Shown piece after piece: positions 63,564 through 64,000 of a stretch of 64,000 nucleotides of DNA. Within the stretch, counting starts at the first letter, position 1; each line of letters opens with the position of its first letter. Where the stretch lies: contig NZ_JAMTCJ010000002.1 of assembly GCF_024171815.1 (NCBI RefSeq), positions 868,001 through 932,000 of the forward strand. The letters are read 5' to 3'. Under the pieces are notes generated by a model, which did no database searches, was not told where the DNA came from, and worked only from the letters and a program-made list of their open reading frames with translations. The DNA comes from Williamsia maris. GTDB taxonomy: Bacteria; Actinomycetota; Actinomycetes; Mycobacteriales; Mycobacteriaceae. The position numbers and the translations under genes were made by a program.

Positions 63564-64000
63564 GTGACCGACATATCTGTTTCCGAACTTCTCGAAGCCT
63601 GGAACGATCGGTCTGCACCTCCGTCGGTGAGCACCGTACCGGCCATGATCGCCCCGCAGTTCGCAGCGGGCGGCGACGCCATCGCGCTCGTCCACCGGGG
63701 TCGTCGGTGGAGCTACGACGAACTCGGTGCCCGCGTCGCGCAGCTCGCGCACAAGCTGCGCGCGGAGGATCCCGACCCCGAGGACATCATCGCCATCGGG
63801 GTCCCGCGCGGGGCGGAGATGGTGGTGGGCGTGCTGGCCGTCATGGCGGCCGGGTGCGCGTTCGTCCCTGTCGACCCGTCGTGGCCCGCGGCCCGAAGAG
63901 CGCAGGTCCTCACCGATTCACGGGCGACACGCGTCCTCGTCGAGCCCGGCCGGGGCGGGGCCGATTCGGGCGAGGGGTGGTCGATCCCGACCGTGGAGGT
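63564..64000 (+). CDS. Non-ribosomal peptide synthetase, N-terminal fragment (adenylation domain)
   Basis: The frame opens at GTG 63564 and runs off the window with 145 full codons visible. After a short lead (VSELLEAWNDRSAPP) the sequence enters the start of an adenylation domain: IALVHRGRRWSYDELGARV (core A1/A2 approach), then IGVPRGAEMVVGVLAVMAAG and AFVPVDPSWPAARR, the LKAGGAYVPxDP-like core A2. Beginning directly with an A domain fits an NRPS loading module. With MbtH, formyltransferase, reductase and transporters around, it should build the siderophore. Domains beyond the edge, and the amino acid chosen, cannot be read. Confidence 0.9.
   Translation, partial: MTDISVSELLEAWNDRSAPPSVSTVPAMIAPQFAAGGDAIALVHRGRRWSYDELGARVAQLAHKLRAEDPDPEDIIAIGVPRGAEMVVGVLAVMAAGCAFVPVDPSWPAARRAQVLTDSRATRVLVEPGRGGADSGEGWSIPTVE

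Noticed and set aside
63713-63913. Minus-strand ORF at the window edge
   Set aside because: It is antisense to the NRPS adenylation domain starting at 63564, which has clear motifs and a promoter.

Overview
The window is high-GC actinobacterial DNA from a mycolic-acid-producing member of the Mycobacteriales. I infer a Gordonia-like organism or a close relative, but I made no database comparison. The main reasons are an AftD-type arabinofuranosyltransferase, a DUF3068 envelope protein, MmpL and MmpS-like proteins, a high-molecular-weight FabG4 / HtdX / FadA2 set, and a gene order that follows the Mycobacterium tuberculosis Rv0211 to Rv0243 stretch with genes inserted: pckG, methyltransferase, GT4, polytopic protein, DUF3068, acyltransferase, aftD, DUF2613, lpqI, TetR, htdX, fabG4, fadA2.

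Layout. 1-7.6 kb: the end of GTP-dependent PEP carboxykinase, a secreted phytase-like esterase, a MacB/FtsX-type ABC exporter coupled to an epoxide hydrolase, and an MmpS-like membrane protein. 7.6-13.2 kb: an envelope polysaccharide block (methyltransferase, GT4, NTF2-like protein, polytopic protein, flippase). 13.2-18 kb: XRE regulator, PLP aminotransferase, SDR, small membrane protein, LLM flavin/F420 oxidoreductase. 18-27.6 kb: core cell-wall genes (DUF3068, acyltransferase, aftD, DUF2613), a universal stress protein, lpqI and an unusual folded repeat element. 27.6-35.2 kb: regulators (two TetR, IclR, MarR), each next to likely targets (SDR, GT2, MmpL pump, alpha/beta hydrolase). 35.2-41.4 kb: Tat-exported phospholipase C, DUF222/HNH protein, O-methyltransferase, aldo/keto reductase, CsbD/LEA-like stress protein. 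41.5-45.2 kb: htdX-fabG4 divergent from fadA2.

45.4-64 kb is an iron-siderophore locus in two halves. The first half (45459-52915) is a tightly overlapping operon of a siderophore-interacting reductase, two FecCD permeases, their ATPase and a heterodimeric ABC pair. The second half (58729-64000) has an N-formyltransferase of the hydroxyornithine type, MbtH, a second heterodimeric ABC pair and the start of a non-ribosomal peptide synthetase that runs off the window. Three iron-box-like (IdeR/DtxR) sites mark its promoters. Between the halves sits a separately regulated module (MFS exporter, TetR, P450, ferredoxin, frameshifted P450, VWA protein). Its TetR operator occurs twice.

The most notable observations are: two paralogous ABC pairs in which each partner keeps only half of the ATPase motifs, so one of the two ATP sites looks dead; matched operator pairs that link regulators to distant or neighbouring promoters; the multi-branched inverted-repeat element after lpqI; several near-perfect long palindromes; and a one-base disruption of a P450 gene. 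No tRNA, rRNA, CRISPR array or insertion sequence was recognised.
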